From positions 47,622,828 to 47,686,827 of the forward strand of contig NC_133970.1 in assembly GCF_031877795.1 (NCBI RefSeq): DNA of 64,000 bases, given 5' to 3'. Both the position numbers and the translations under genes were made by a program. This stretch comes from Strix aluco (Eukaryota > Chordata > Aves > Strigiformes > Strigidae). This document shows, one piece after another, positions 12,650-23,200 of this stretch. Numbering within the stretch: the first letter of the stretch is position 1; each line of letters starts with the position of its first letter. Under the pieces are notes generated by a model. The model had not been told where the DNA came from and did no database searches. It saw nothing but the letters and a program-made list of their open reading frames with translations.

Positions 12650-12668
12650 TGGCGCTCCAACGTGGGGC
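12650..12668 (+). promoter_or_regulatory. Primer binding site, tRNA-Lys(1,2)-like
   Basis: tggcgctccaacgtggggc lies four bases after the 5' LTR. Apart from one extra T after tggcgc it matches what I know as the lysine-1,2 tRNA primer site. This positions minus-strand DNA priming. The extra base could be family-wide or a private mutation. Confidence 0.7.
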
Positions 12669-12772
12669 TGGAGAAGACTGAAATAAGGACAAAAGGAGAA
12701 GTGTGTTAGAGCAATCTGTTAAGTGTAATTTTTTCTGGTTTTACTTGTATTGTTTGATAAGAAATGTTTGCA

Positions 12773-12937
12773 ATGCTGGGCAACTTGCTTGCGTGGTGGG
12801 GCTGGATTAATCCTCATGTCCACTCTGTGTTCCCAGTGCTGGTATTTGTTCTCGGTGGAAAATGTATTAAGGTCTTGTTCTGCTCTACTGGTTACTGTCT
12901 GCTTATAATGGGCTCGTTTTGCTGCTTGTGGGGGTGA
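12773..12937 (+). CDS. Short hydrophobic ORF in ERV-L leader, function unknown
   Basis: A 54-codon ATG-started ORF lies between primer site and gag. Its product is strongly hydrophobic, with two likely membrane segments (around FPVLVFVLGG and LLIMGSFCCLWG). I do not recognise it. It may be a leader-peptide-like or spurious ORF; conservation in sister copies would decide. It lies just upstream of a gag whose own N-terminal region also has a hydrophobic stretch. Confidence 0.35.
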   Translation: MLGNLLAWWGWINPHVHSVFPVLVFVLGGKCIKVLFCSTGYCLLIMGSFCCLWG

Positions 12938-12987
12938 ACCGGTACCTGTTTGCTGCCTGGGCTTTTGTTTGGGGTCTCACCCCCTCT

Positions 12988-14621
12988 ATGGGTGAGCCAG
13001 GGGAAGAGATTCTCTCCGTTGTTGAGAGTTTCAGCTATCCCTGGAGCACCCAGGCCACTGTGCTTGCGGCTCTGTGCTTTCTGAATGTCTGCCAGATCTT
13101 GTTTTGGGCCATGCGGTACTTCTCCAACAACAGCACCACCCGGAAACCTGCCCCGGGGGCAGATAGTTATAAATGGCTAGGTATGTGGGAGAAGATGGGC
13201 AAGTACCTGAGTGAGTAGTCACCCCCAATGCTTTGGGATTTCACTCCCGAACAAGTGCAGAGTCCTGATAAACTGGTGGAGTGTTTGAAAAAGGTGTGCT
13301 GCCAATCTGACAAACCCCGGGAGATGCAGCTCGCTGCGATGTGCTGGGGGCTTGCCCATGCTTACCGCATCGCCCTTAACACTGATCACTGCCCTCAAGG
13401 GGAAGAGAGAGCTGCAGGGTCTGAAAGTGAGCCTGCTGGTACAGCAGCTGGGCCAGGGGGACAGGCAGTGCCAGTACCAGGCGCCTCCACCAGCACAGCA
13501 GCTGAGCCAGAGGGACAAGCAGTGCCAGTATCAGTTGCCCCGATATGGAAAACCAAATATACCAAAAAATCCCCTCGCAGTGCACAGGGTGATAATGAAC
13601 CAGGCCCATCACGAGAGTAGGAGGAAGAGCCGGAGGTAATCATCCGATCTCTATCCCTCAGTGAGTTGCGAGATATGCGGAAGGATTACAGCCGCAGTCC
13701 AGGCGAGCAAATTTGCACCTGGTTGCTCCGGTGCTGGGACACTGGAGCTGCTGGTTTGGAATTGGAGGGGAGAGAGGCCAAGCAGGTTGGACATTTAGCC
13801 AAGCAGGCTGGTATTGACAAGGCAATAGGGAAACAGGCTCAAACCCTCAGCCTTTGGAGGCGACTCCTGCTCGCTGTGAGGGAGAGGTACCCCTACAAGG
13901 ATGATCTCTATGTCGGTTAGGCAAGTGGACCGACATGGAGAAAGGCATTCAGAACCTCAGGGAAATGGCTGTGTTTGACATGATCTATGGTGATCTGAAT
14001 GATGAGCAGTCACCATTGGATCCAGATCTGGTCCTTTGTACACAGCTGATGTGGCGGAAGTTCCTGCAAAGTGGACCAGAGGGACATTCCAAAGCATTAG
14101 CAGCAGCATCCTGGTGGCGAGACAATCAGACAGTGGATGAAGTGACTAAGCAGCTCCGGCACTATGAGGGAAGTCTCCCTTCCTCCCAACATGCCTGGGT
14201 TTCAGCCATAGAGGAACTGTCTCAGAGGCTCAAAAAAATGGAACAGGACATGTCCTATGTTTCACCTGCACGGGCCGATGTCTCAGCTATTAGAAGCAGG
14301 CGCTTCCCCACCCAAGAGAAGGGCGGTAGAAGGTACACACCACGGGGCACCCTGTGGTTCTTCCTCCGCGACAATGGGGAGAACATGAGAAGGTGGCATG
14401 GGCAGCCCACTTCCGCCCTAGCTGCACGAGTACAGCAACTGAAAGGGAAGACCACCATGAAAGGGGAGTCTTCCAAGAGAGATGCAGCTCCAGTGTCCAG
14501 TCGGAAATCCCCCAGACAGAATAGAATGGCCAACAGTATGCTTGACCCTCTTGAGGGGACCAGGAAGTCATTCTTGCAGGAGTCACTCTTAGATCAAGTG
14601 AGTGATGGTGAGCAGGATTAG
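12988..14621 (+). pseudogene. gag of ERV-L provirus, broken by two stops and a shift
   Basis: From the first suitable ATG at 12988 one frame runs to 13920, interrupted by TAG at 13216-13218 and 13618-13620, then ends at a third TAG. Capsid-like sequence resumes in another frame at 13935-14621. The N-terminal part has a hydrophobic stretch (VLAALCFLNVCQILFWAMRY) that could anchor it in membrane in place of myristate. The middle is Ala/Pro/Gln-rich. The last part (228 codons) contains capsid-like residues (LDPDLVLCTQLMWRKF) and a basic tail without Cys-His zinc knuckles. gag and pol share a frame and are separated by one TAG. Confidence 0.8.
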
Positions 14622-14642
14622 AGGGGCCCTGCCTCCAGCCAG

Positions 14643-17600
14643 GTGGAGGAAAGGGATAATCGGATTTACTGGAAGGTGTGGATCCGATGGCCTGGCACAT
14701 CAGACCCACAAGAATATAAGGCCTTGGTAGACACTGGCGCACAGTGCACCCTGATGCCATCAAGCCACAGTGGGGTTGAATCCATCTGCATCTCCGGAGT
14801 GACAGGAGGATCCCAACAGCTGACCCTATTAGAAGCTGAAGTAAGCTTAACTGGGAAGGACTGGCATAAGCACCCCATTGTGACTGGCCCAGATGCCCCG
14901 TGCATCCTAGGTATAGACTTCCTCAGGAGAGGGTACTTTAAAGACCCAAAAGGGTACCGGTGGGCCTTTGGTATAGCTGCCCTGGAGGAGGTTGAGCAAT
15001 TGTCCACCTTACCCGGCCTCTCAGAGGACCCCTCGGTGGTGGGGTCGCTTAAGGTCGAAGAGCAGCGAGTGCCAATTGCTACCAAGACGGTGCACCGGCG
15101 GCAGTACCGTACTAACCGAGATTCTCTAGTCCCCATCCATCAGCTGATCCGTCGACTAGAAAGCCAGGAGGTGATCAGCAAGACTCATTCACCTTTCAAC
15201 AGCCCTATATGGCCAGTGAGAAAACCTAATGGCGAATGGAGACTGACCGTGGACTACCGTGGCCTGAATGAAGTTACGCCAGCGATGAGTGCTGCAGTGC
15301 CGGACATGCTAGAGCTCCAGTATGAGCTGGAGTCGAAGGCAGCCAAGTGGTACGCCACGATTGACATCGCTAACGCGTTCTTCTCCATCCCAATAGCACC
15401 AGAGTGCAGACCACAGTTTGCATTCACTTGGAGGGGTATCCAGTACACCTGGAATCGATTGCCCCAGGGGTGGAAACACAGCTCCACCATTTGCCATAGA
15501 CTGGTCCATACTGCACTGGAGAAAGGTGGGGCTCCAGAACACATGCAGTTCATTGATGATATCATTGTATGGGGGGACACAGCTGAGGAAGTCTTTGAGA
15601 AAGGAAAGAAGGTAATTGAAATCCTTCTGAAGGCTGGTTTTGCCATCAAGCAACAGAAAGTTAAGGGGCCTGGAAAGGAGATTCAGTTCCTAGGAATAAA
15701 ATGGCAAGATGGGCGTCGCCACATCCCAATGGAGGTGATAAACAAGATAACAGCCATGGCCCCACCAACCACCAAAAAAGAGACTCAGTCTTTCCTGGGT
15801 GCTGTGGGGTTCTGGAGGATGCACATCCCAAACTACAGCCTGATTGTGAGCCCTCTCTACCACGTAACCCGCAAGAAGAACGATTTTAAATGGGGCCCTG
15901 AGCAACAACAAGCCTTTGAACAAATTAAGCAGGAGATTACCCAGGCAGTGGCCCTCGGGCCAGTCCGGACAGGGCAGGAGATTAAGAACGTGCTCTACAC
16001 CGCAGCCGGGGAGAATGGCCCTTCCTGGAGCCTTTGGCAGAGAGCAGATGGGGAATCCCGAGGCCGACCTCTAGGCTTTTGGAGCCGGGGATACAAAGGC
16101 TCTGAAGCTAACTATACCCTGACTGAGAAGGAGATACTGGCAGCGTATGAAGGAATTCGAGCTGCCTCAGAAGTGGTCGGCACTGAGACACAGCTCCTCC
16201 TGGCACCCCGACTGCCGGTGCTGGGATGGATGTTCAAAGGAAAGGCTCCCTCCACACATCATGCAACAGATGCCACGTGGAGTAAATGGGTTGCGTTGAT
16301 AACACAACGGGCTCGAATAGGGAACCGCGACCCCCCAGGATTAGTGGAAATGATCATGAACTGGCCAGAGAGCAAAGATGCTGGGATGTCACCAGAACAA
16401 GAGGTGAAACGTGCTGAGGAGGCCCCACCATATAACGAGCTGCCAGAGGAAGAAAAGCAATATGCCCTGTTCACTGATGGGTCTTGTCGCATTGTGGGAA
16501 AACATCGACGATGGAAGGCTGCAGTGTGGCATCCCACACGAGAAACCACTGAAGCTGTTGAGGGACAAGGTGAATCGAGCCAGTTCGCAGAGGTGAAAGC
16601 CACCCAATTGGCTTTGGAGATTGCTGAGCGAGAAAAGTGGCCGAGGCTCTATATCTACACTGACTCCTGGGTGATGGCAAGTGCCCTGTGGATGTGGTTG
16701 CAGCAATGGAAACAGAACAACTGGCAACACAAGGGCAAACCCATCTGGGCCGCTGAAGTATGGCAGGACATTGCAGCCCGGGTGGAGAACCTCGTTGTGA
16801 AGGTGCGCCATGTGGACGCCCATATACCCAAGAGTCGAGCCACTGATGAACATCAGCATAACCAGCAGGCGGATCAAGCTGCTAAGATCGAGGTGGCTCA
16901 GGTGGACTTGGACTGGCAGCGTAAAGGTGAACTGTTCATAGCCCGGTGGGCCCATGAGACCTCGGGCCACCAAGGCAGAGATGCAACATACAGGTGGGCT
17001 CGAGATCGAGGGGTGGACCTCACCATTGACACCATCGCAGAGATCATCCACGGATGTGAGATATGTGCTGCAATCAAACAAGCCAAACGGGTGAAGCCCC
17101 AGCGGAATGAAGATCAATGGATGAAATATAAATATGGAGAGGCCTGGCAGATCGACTACATCACACTGCCACAGACCCGCCGAGGCAAGCGCCACGTGCT
17201 CACAATGGTGGAAGCAACCACTGGGTGGCTCGAAACTTATCCAGTGTCCCACGCCACCGCCTGAAATACCATCCTGGGCCTTGAAGAGCGAGTCCTGTGG
17301 CGACACGGCACCCCAGAGAGGATTGAGTCGGACAACGGGACTCACTTCCGAAATAATCTCATAGATGCCTGGGCAGAAGAACACGGCATCGAGTGGGTCT
17401 ACCACATCCCCTACCACGCACCAGCCTCCGGGAAGATCGAGCGCTACAATGGACTGTTAAAAACTACATTGAGAGCAATGGGGGGTGGAACCTTCAAACA
17501 CTGGGACACACATCTGACAAAGGCCACTTGGTTAGTGAACACAAGAGGATCTGCCAATCGAGCTGGCCCGGCTCAGTCAAAACTTCCACATGTTGTGGAC

Positions 17601-17801
17601 GGGGATAGAGTCCCTGTGGTGCGCATGAGGGACCTGCTGGGAAAAATGGTCTGGGTTAGTCCTGCGCCGGGCAAAGGCAAACCCATCCACGGGAGTGTTT
17701 TTGCTCAAGGACCTGGGTGCACCTGGTGGGTGATGCAAAAGGATGGAGAGGTCCGATGCGTACCACAAGGGGACTTGATTGTGGGTGAAAACCCACCGTG
17801 A
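14643..17801 (+). pseudogene. pol of ERV-L provirus, one in-frame stop
   Basis: A single frame of 1,053 codons is broken only by TGA at 17262-17264. In order: protease with LVDTGAQ near residue 30; reverse transcriptase with motif A YATIDIANAFF and motif C FIDD; RNase H with FTDGSC, the helix glutamate and YTDSW; integrase with a His-His-Cys-Cys zinc domain (GHQGRD...CEIC) and catalytic Asp (WQIDYITLP). After the stop come the second Asp (RIESDNGTHF) and Glu (PASGKIERYNG). All catalytic residues I can check are present. The stop separates the integrase core residues, so no full integrase is made. No dUTPase or env follows. Residues here identify class III. Confidence 0.9.
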
Positions 17802-17880
17802 ATTATACTGTGTTTTTGTTAATTTTTCCTTGTCAATGCTAATTGCTAAGTGGCAGCTGGATGTGACGCACATGGTATAG

Positions 17881-17897
17881 AATAAAGGGGTGGATTA
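17881..17897 (+). promoter_or_regulatory. Polypurine tract region before ERV-L 3' LTR
   Basis: aataaaggggtggatta lies directly upstream of the 3' LTR TG, matching the expected plus-strand priming tract (AAAGGGGTGGA). Confidence 0.7.
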
Positions 17898-18260
17898 TGT
17901 CCTGGTTTAACCAGGATAGGGTTAAGTTTCCCCAGCAGTGGGGGGGAAGCTCTAGCCGGGTTATTCAGATACCATGCGGACGTTACATCCTGGCGCGTCA
18001 CATTTCCTGGCGCGGGAGCGCGGTGCACGCGTGGTTTTATACATCTGCTCCTCTCACTGCTTTATTTGGTAGCTATTTTGCTCTGTTCATTGCTATCACT
18101 ATTACTGTTATTGTTATTGTTGTTGTTTGTTGTGTTGCTATTGCACTGTTGTATTAAACCTTTCCTTATTTCAGTCTTGGGGCTTTGTATTTCACTCCCT
18201 TTGTGGGGGAGGGGTAGCGGCCGTGTGGTCTCAGACCCCAGCAGGGGCTAAACCACCACA
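17898..18260 (+). promoter_or_regulatory. 3' LTR of the ERV-L provirus
   Basis: A 363-bp LTR nearly identical to the 5' copy, ending ACCACCACA next to the agagt duplication. Differences from the 5' LTR are scattered single bases plus the gacg indel. Confidence 0.88.
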
Positions 18261-19004
18261 AGAGTAAATACTCACAGTGCATCAGCATTCCTCAACGGGC
18301 AATAACTGAGACTCCAGGGGGTTGACTTCGCCATGGCCTCCCATCAGCTCTAACGGCAGACAGTACCTCGAGGAGTTGATACCTGAGAGACGACCCAAGC
18401 CAGGGGCGATGTTGGTCACAGGCCCGCTGTGATCCAGGAGAGCTCAAAGGGTCTCACTTGGGGTCGCTGTTTATAGGGTCCAAGATAACTGACTTCTCTC
18501 ATGTATTTTTCACTCCAACCCAGCTCGAACAATGAAGTATTCTGGTGTCTTCTGCCAGTTGGGCAAGAACGTGTTGGATGTGCAATTCTGTTATTGTTCT
18601 TTATTGGACACATTCCAGGTACAGGTGTACCAGGCTGTCAGGACGTGACGGGCTGTTATAACCATTCCCTAGCGATAGGGAGAGCAGGAGCCAGGCTCAT
18701 CAAGACGGTTACTTAACGCTCTTGATTACTGCCATTAGCAGTTCTTACCTCCCCAGGTTGTTATGTGGCCCAGGAGGAGGGGGAGGAATTGTACCACCAC
18801 AAGCCCCTCCCTCACCCTCCCCCACCTGGGGGATGGGGAGGGAATTGGAGGGGTAAAGGTAAGAAGACTTGTAGGTTGAGATCAAAACAATTTAATAATT
18901 GAAGTAAAATTAAAATAATAATTGTAATAATGATAGTAATAATAGAATATACAAACAAGTAATGCACAGTGCGATCGCTCACCACCCGCCAACTGATGCC
19001 CAGC

Positions 19005-19884
19005 TGTCACGACCCAGACTGGGAGCCCAGGGAGTCAGAATGGTTCTGTGATCCCCTCGGATTAAATTAAGGTGAAACAACACCAAACAACTGGTTAAAA
19101 TGTTTTACTTGCAGTAGAAACAACTTAAACCTGGAAAAGGATAATAAGCAAAGTGGTCTCTTATAAATCTATAAGAAAGAAAAGAAAGGAAACAAAAGAA
19201 AAAGAAAGGCGAGAAAGAGAGTCAAAGAAATCTGGTCACCACCCCTGGATCCAGTGTTGTCTCAGGTCCAGTAATCTTGGGTGGTGGGTGCACCCACAGC
19301 AAAGTTTTCTGTCGCCTTTTCTGTAGCATACTAGATGAGGAGAGGCAGGTATTCCATGAACTCATTTCCATGAGAGATGAGGAAAAAGGTGGAGCATGGG
19401 TTCTATGCGTTTGTTGAGGGGGAATGGAGTACATTAATCCTTCTGTCCAATTGAGTCGGTGGTCGTGCTCACCCTGCTGTCTTTGTTTTTTCCTCACTTC
19501 CCACAGATTTTTGCTGACTTCATGCTTCTTGATCAATCATCCGGCTTCTGGGGCAGAAATGATCACTTCTTATCAAGGCTTGTTACCTCTTCAGGCTTAC
19601 ACAATAGAGTCACAAAGTATCAGGCTTACACAATGGAGCCAGTGATTATTGGTCCTTGTGCTTGATGAGAAACACCTGGTTTCACTCAGTCCACATTTCC
19701 CCCTCTTTGCGGTTTATCTAAGGAGTTTGTCAATACAACCCTAAGGGAGTGGGGGGTGCATCCTTTGATACACTACTGCTTCCTTGGGTGACATTCCTTA
19801 GACTGATCACAAAGGCCACAGCTTGTCCTTGAGGTTTTCTGTGTCAATGAATGTTTGAGGCATTACTTCCATCAGTTCCTTACA
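19005..19884 (-). mobile_element. Antisense solo LTR, family D, perfect 5-bp duplication
   Basis: An 880-bp segment is bounded by TGTCACGACC at 19005 and CCTTACA at 19884 (sense: TGTAAGGAACTG to GGTCGTGACA). It is flanked by ccagc at 19000-19004 and 19885-19889, inside the family H LTR. The plus-strand relative is the split LTR at 32083-40664. It includes an A/G-rich stretch near 19696-19708 (sense aagagggggaaa) that resembles a polypurine tract but lies inside the LTR. Confidence 0.85.
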
Positions 19885-20247
19885 CCAGCCCATTCCCAGG
19901 TAGCGATCCCAGAGGAGAGAAAATCCTGAAACCGCAATCCTGGAAGAGAAATCAAGCTTCCCAGCCAACCCTCCACTATATACTGAGCAAGACGTCATAT
20001 GATATGGAATATTCCATTGGCCAATTTGGGTCTGGTGCTCTGGCTGTGCTCCCTCCCAGCTTCTTGTATACCTGCACACTGGCAGGACATGGCACATTGG
20101 AAAGTCCTTGATTTCTTAGCAACAGCTGAAAACATCAGTGTATTATCAATATTCTCCTGATACCAAATCCCATTCTGAATCCAAAACACAGCACTACTGT
20201 AGCTACTAAGAAGGAAAATTAACTCTATCCCAGCCAAAACCAGGACA

Positions 20248-23200
20248 AACACCCAACATCTTTTGGCTATGACAGACCTAAGAACTGGATACCCAGAAGC
20301 CAACACAGAGCCAAGAGCTGATTAGAGTTGCCCGAGAGAAAACAAGAAGAGGATGTGTATTTACTGGATTGGTCATAGTCTTCTCTTCCCCCACACTGGT
20401 ACCATTTAGTGGCACATGTGTTTCCTGTCACATCATGTGGGAGTCTGAGTATGTGTACCTCCTGTTTCTGCTCATCAGCATCTCAGCTGTATCCATTTGC
20501 AACCAGATCAGCTCCTCATGAAAAGAATCATCTTCATTAATAACTTAATAGCCTGTTAATTATGCACCTAGACTGTGACCTGGGACCTCCTCTGGTTCAA
20601 ATTTGAGAGCAGATCTTTACTATGTCAAATGGGGCAAGTTTCTTCAGTAGAAATTATCCCTCTCCATATGAATTATTGAAATTGTCTTTGGGCAAGAAAA
20701 AGAGAACTGCTTCTGTCTCTTGATGTTTAGAACACTCTTGTGGAGCATTGGGATTCCTGTCCCTGATCTAAGCAGCATTTTATGAAAAGTAGAAAAACTT
20801 GAACAGTCTAAAGTATCGACCAGTCTAAAATATCTACTTTAGAGGGCAGTGATTAGAGTGATATTGGGAGATGGCAGAACTGAACTTAAATTCTTTCTTC
20901 TTTAAATAATTTGGAGTAAGGATTTAAAACCAATTCTTCCTTTTATAGGGACCTCCTCTTGCTGTCTGACTTTAGAGTGAAGCCCAGTGTAGACACCTAA
21001 TGCTTAATGGTAGAAACCAGAATTTTTAAAGGCAGGAAGTCAAACATGGATTTGAAGCAGCTAGACAGCTACATGGCAACTGTCTCTGCTGTAGAAGTTC
21101 TTATTGGTAACGTGGTACTGAAAGATGGGCCCTAATATAGTTGCTGAATGCAAAATAATCATAAGGATCTTCGCCTTGTGTGACAGTTCTGGGCATACAG
21201 TTTTGAGATATTGTTTAATAATGGAACTGCAGCTTGCGTAACTATGCTGAAATTGTTTTCTCATGCACAATATAACTAAGACATATTTAGTGTTAAGGTT
21301 GTAAATAGTCTTGTTACATACTTCTTTGTCCAAAAGTTTGAAGACAAGATTTTTAAGTGGAACTTTCCTTACTACATACCCAAAAACCTTATCTGCTTTT
21401 TCTGGGTTGAATCAAAATGAGACATTACTTTCCCCTACAATCATTGCCTCATTTAGTGTAGAAATTCTATGACATCTAATAATGAAGAATTACAGTATAA
21501 CTAACTGTATTATAGCTTTTGTAACTGTATAAAAGGAATCATTAGGAAATTTGTGAGCCTTCTTTACCTCCCAAACCTATTGTGCTAAATAGGGTGTACT
21601 GAAGTAACTTCTTTACTTTTGAAAGTCATCATTCCAGAGTAGGATTATCTGATTAAAATGAACTCAGAAAGTGGATTTATTCACTGTCTAGGTCATATAA
21701 ATAAGCATAAAGGCTTTGGTTTCCTTGGCACTTTTCACAAGCACTAAATAAGGAAAACAAAAGTAGGAAGCATATCTGTGCAAATCCTCAAGTCAGGTTG
21801 TTGCAGGTTCTGGGCGGGGGGGGGGGGGGCAGCGAGGAGCACAAACCCGTCCATCTGTCCCTCCAATTTGGTATCAGATTATCGTCCCTCCGAGTTAGAT
21901 ACAAACTCGGGGTAGTATCTATCTAAGTGTGTATGTGTGAGTGGGTGGGACTGTGGCCAAGCCATTGTTTCCTGAGTAACGACACAGCACATTCCTTGGT
22001 GTGAGGGGTGCGCTGGTTTTGTGGGAAAAGCGGAAGAATGAGAGATAAGGTCTGCAGAGTTCTGCAAAACACTCCTTGAGAGAAGGGGAAGAGCAGGAGA
22101 TAAATCTGCATAGTCATGTCAAATGTTCCTTCAGAAAAGTGGAAGAACGGGACCACGCGGCCTCCGCCTCGCTTCGCATTCCTCCTTGGTGCCACGGCAA
22201 CACAAATCACTGGATCTTCATCCTGTCCTGTGTTTGTTCTGGGCACCACATGTTAAGGAAATGTGTGTTTTGCAGTTTTTTTGCTGTTTTGCTTTTCCCA
22301 CACTTCCAACACAGGTATGCTATTGTTGAATACAATTAGCACTTAACAAGGCAAATAGGTATATGGGATTGTGGTTCTCACCTTGCTTTACTGTGTGCAT
22401 GCTCCTAATGCTTGTATTCACCTCAACAACCTTTACATGCTTTTAGTAACCGTGTTAAGAGCTGCTGGTCACCAAAAATATACTCATGATTAGTTATGCT
22501 TTAGAAGTATCCTGGATTAAGTGAATCTACCTTATTAAGCACCTTAGTATCCAAGTACCAAAAATATATGTAAGCAATTGCAGTTTTATGAGTCTTCTTT
22601 ACTTTGTTGCCCATAAAGAAACCTTGTAAGGGAGACTACTTTTTAAAGGAATAAAAGATAACATAAACCCAAAATGTCATTTGAGAATCTTTAATTGCTT
22701 CAGAATAGAGAAATTATGTGCACTGGTGAACCGAACATAGAAGAGCTATACCTAATATTTGTATGCTGTTTGACTCAAAGAAAATATTTATTGAAATGGA
22801 TGGGGCAGGGAGGTGAATTTGATGAGGCTGGAATTATAGCCAGCAAACAGGATAAACATTCGCTCTGAGAATCCATCCTTTCTAGAGAGTACTTCTGAAA
22901 TAACTAAGGAAAAAGAGAAATAGGAAGAAAAGGGAGCTCTGGCAGTCATGATAAGGTTGTTCTGTAGAAGGAGCAAACAGGATTAGCTATAATGAGATTA
23001 TCAACTACTTCTGAGGCAACACCCATATAAATCAACAGACAAAGGGGAGGGAGATGGATTCTGCAGTAACTTAATAGCAGCAACATATAAGTAATAAAAA
23101 TAAGGCTTTTCCTCCCATAATGTGCAACACTGTTGTAGTTTAGGACTAAACTATAATTAAATATGATCTCTGATAACAGGAGTCTTTCTGTCCAGCATAT

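Larger units (their letters stand above)
12278..18260 (+). mobile_element. Complete ERV-L-type (class III) provirus, 5,983 bp
   Basis: Two LTRs of 368 and 363 bp flank gag and pol. The target duplication agagt (12273-12277 and 18261-18265) is perfect and rejoins the family A LTR. The pol order is protease, reverse transcriptase, RNase H, integrase, with no env gene, as in ERV-L elements. By hand alignment the LTRs differ by about nine substitutions and two short indels (about 2.5%). Several differences are at CpG sites, so it is fairly young. Damage is light: one stop in pol, and two stops plus one shift in gag. Confidence 0.92.
8651..18801 (-). mobile_element. Antisense solo LTR family A, itself split twice
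   Basis: This is the same family as the LTRs of the provirus at 32264-40129, here in antisense. Pieces are 8651-8917, 12140-12277 and 18266-18801. Ends are TGTCATGGATG at 8651 and ACCACCACA at 18801. The perfect flanking duplication agccc is at 8646-8650 and 18802-18806. Insertions inside it are a CR1 (8918-12139) and an ERV-L provirus (12278-18260). No internal retroviral genes belong to it, so it was already a solo LTR, or became one, in this position. Confidence 0.85.
8607..20247 (-). mobile_element. Antisense LTR family H, split by nested insertions
   Basis: One antisense LTR is recovered in three pieces: 8607-8650, about 18802-19004 and 19885-20247. In sense orientation it starts TGTCCTGGTTTTGGCTGGG (reverse complement of 20229-20247) and ends with the complement of TGTTGTGGTTTAAAGCC at 8607. 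The pieces are separated by the family A nest (8651-18801) and a family D LTR (19005-19884). Both breaks carry target duplications, agccc and ccagc, which prove the pieces were contiguous. This is a common type of avian LTR to my memory. The outer flanks (caagt left, aacac right) do not match, so the outer insertion site is rearranged. Confidence 0.8.

Noticed and set aside
16389-17417. 342-codon antisense ORF over the ERV-L integrase
   Set aside because: Shadow of the well-supported pol frame on the plus strand.
19696-19708. A/G-rich tract (sense) beside apparent LTR-D start, first read as a polypurine tract with residual internal sequence
   Set aside because: The ccagc duplication at 19000-19004 and 19885-19889, and the plus-strand copy bounded by aagtg, show that the LTR extends past this tract to the TGTAAGG end.
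21923-22249. 108-codon antisense ORF in a GC-rich patch
   Set aside because: No recognisable domain and composition follows local base bias. Left as unannotated.
22230-22262. Complement tggtgcccagaac as a primer binding site of an antisense provirus
   Set aside because: No LTR ends, duplication or gag-like sequence accompany it, and the match to a tRNA end is weak.
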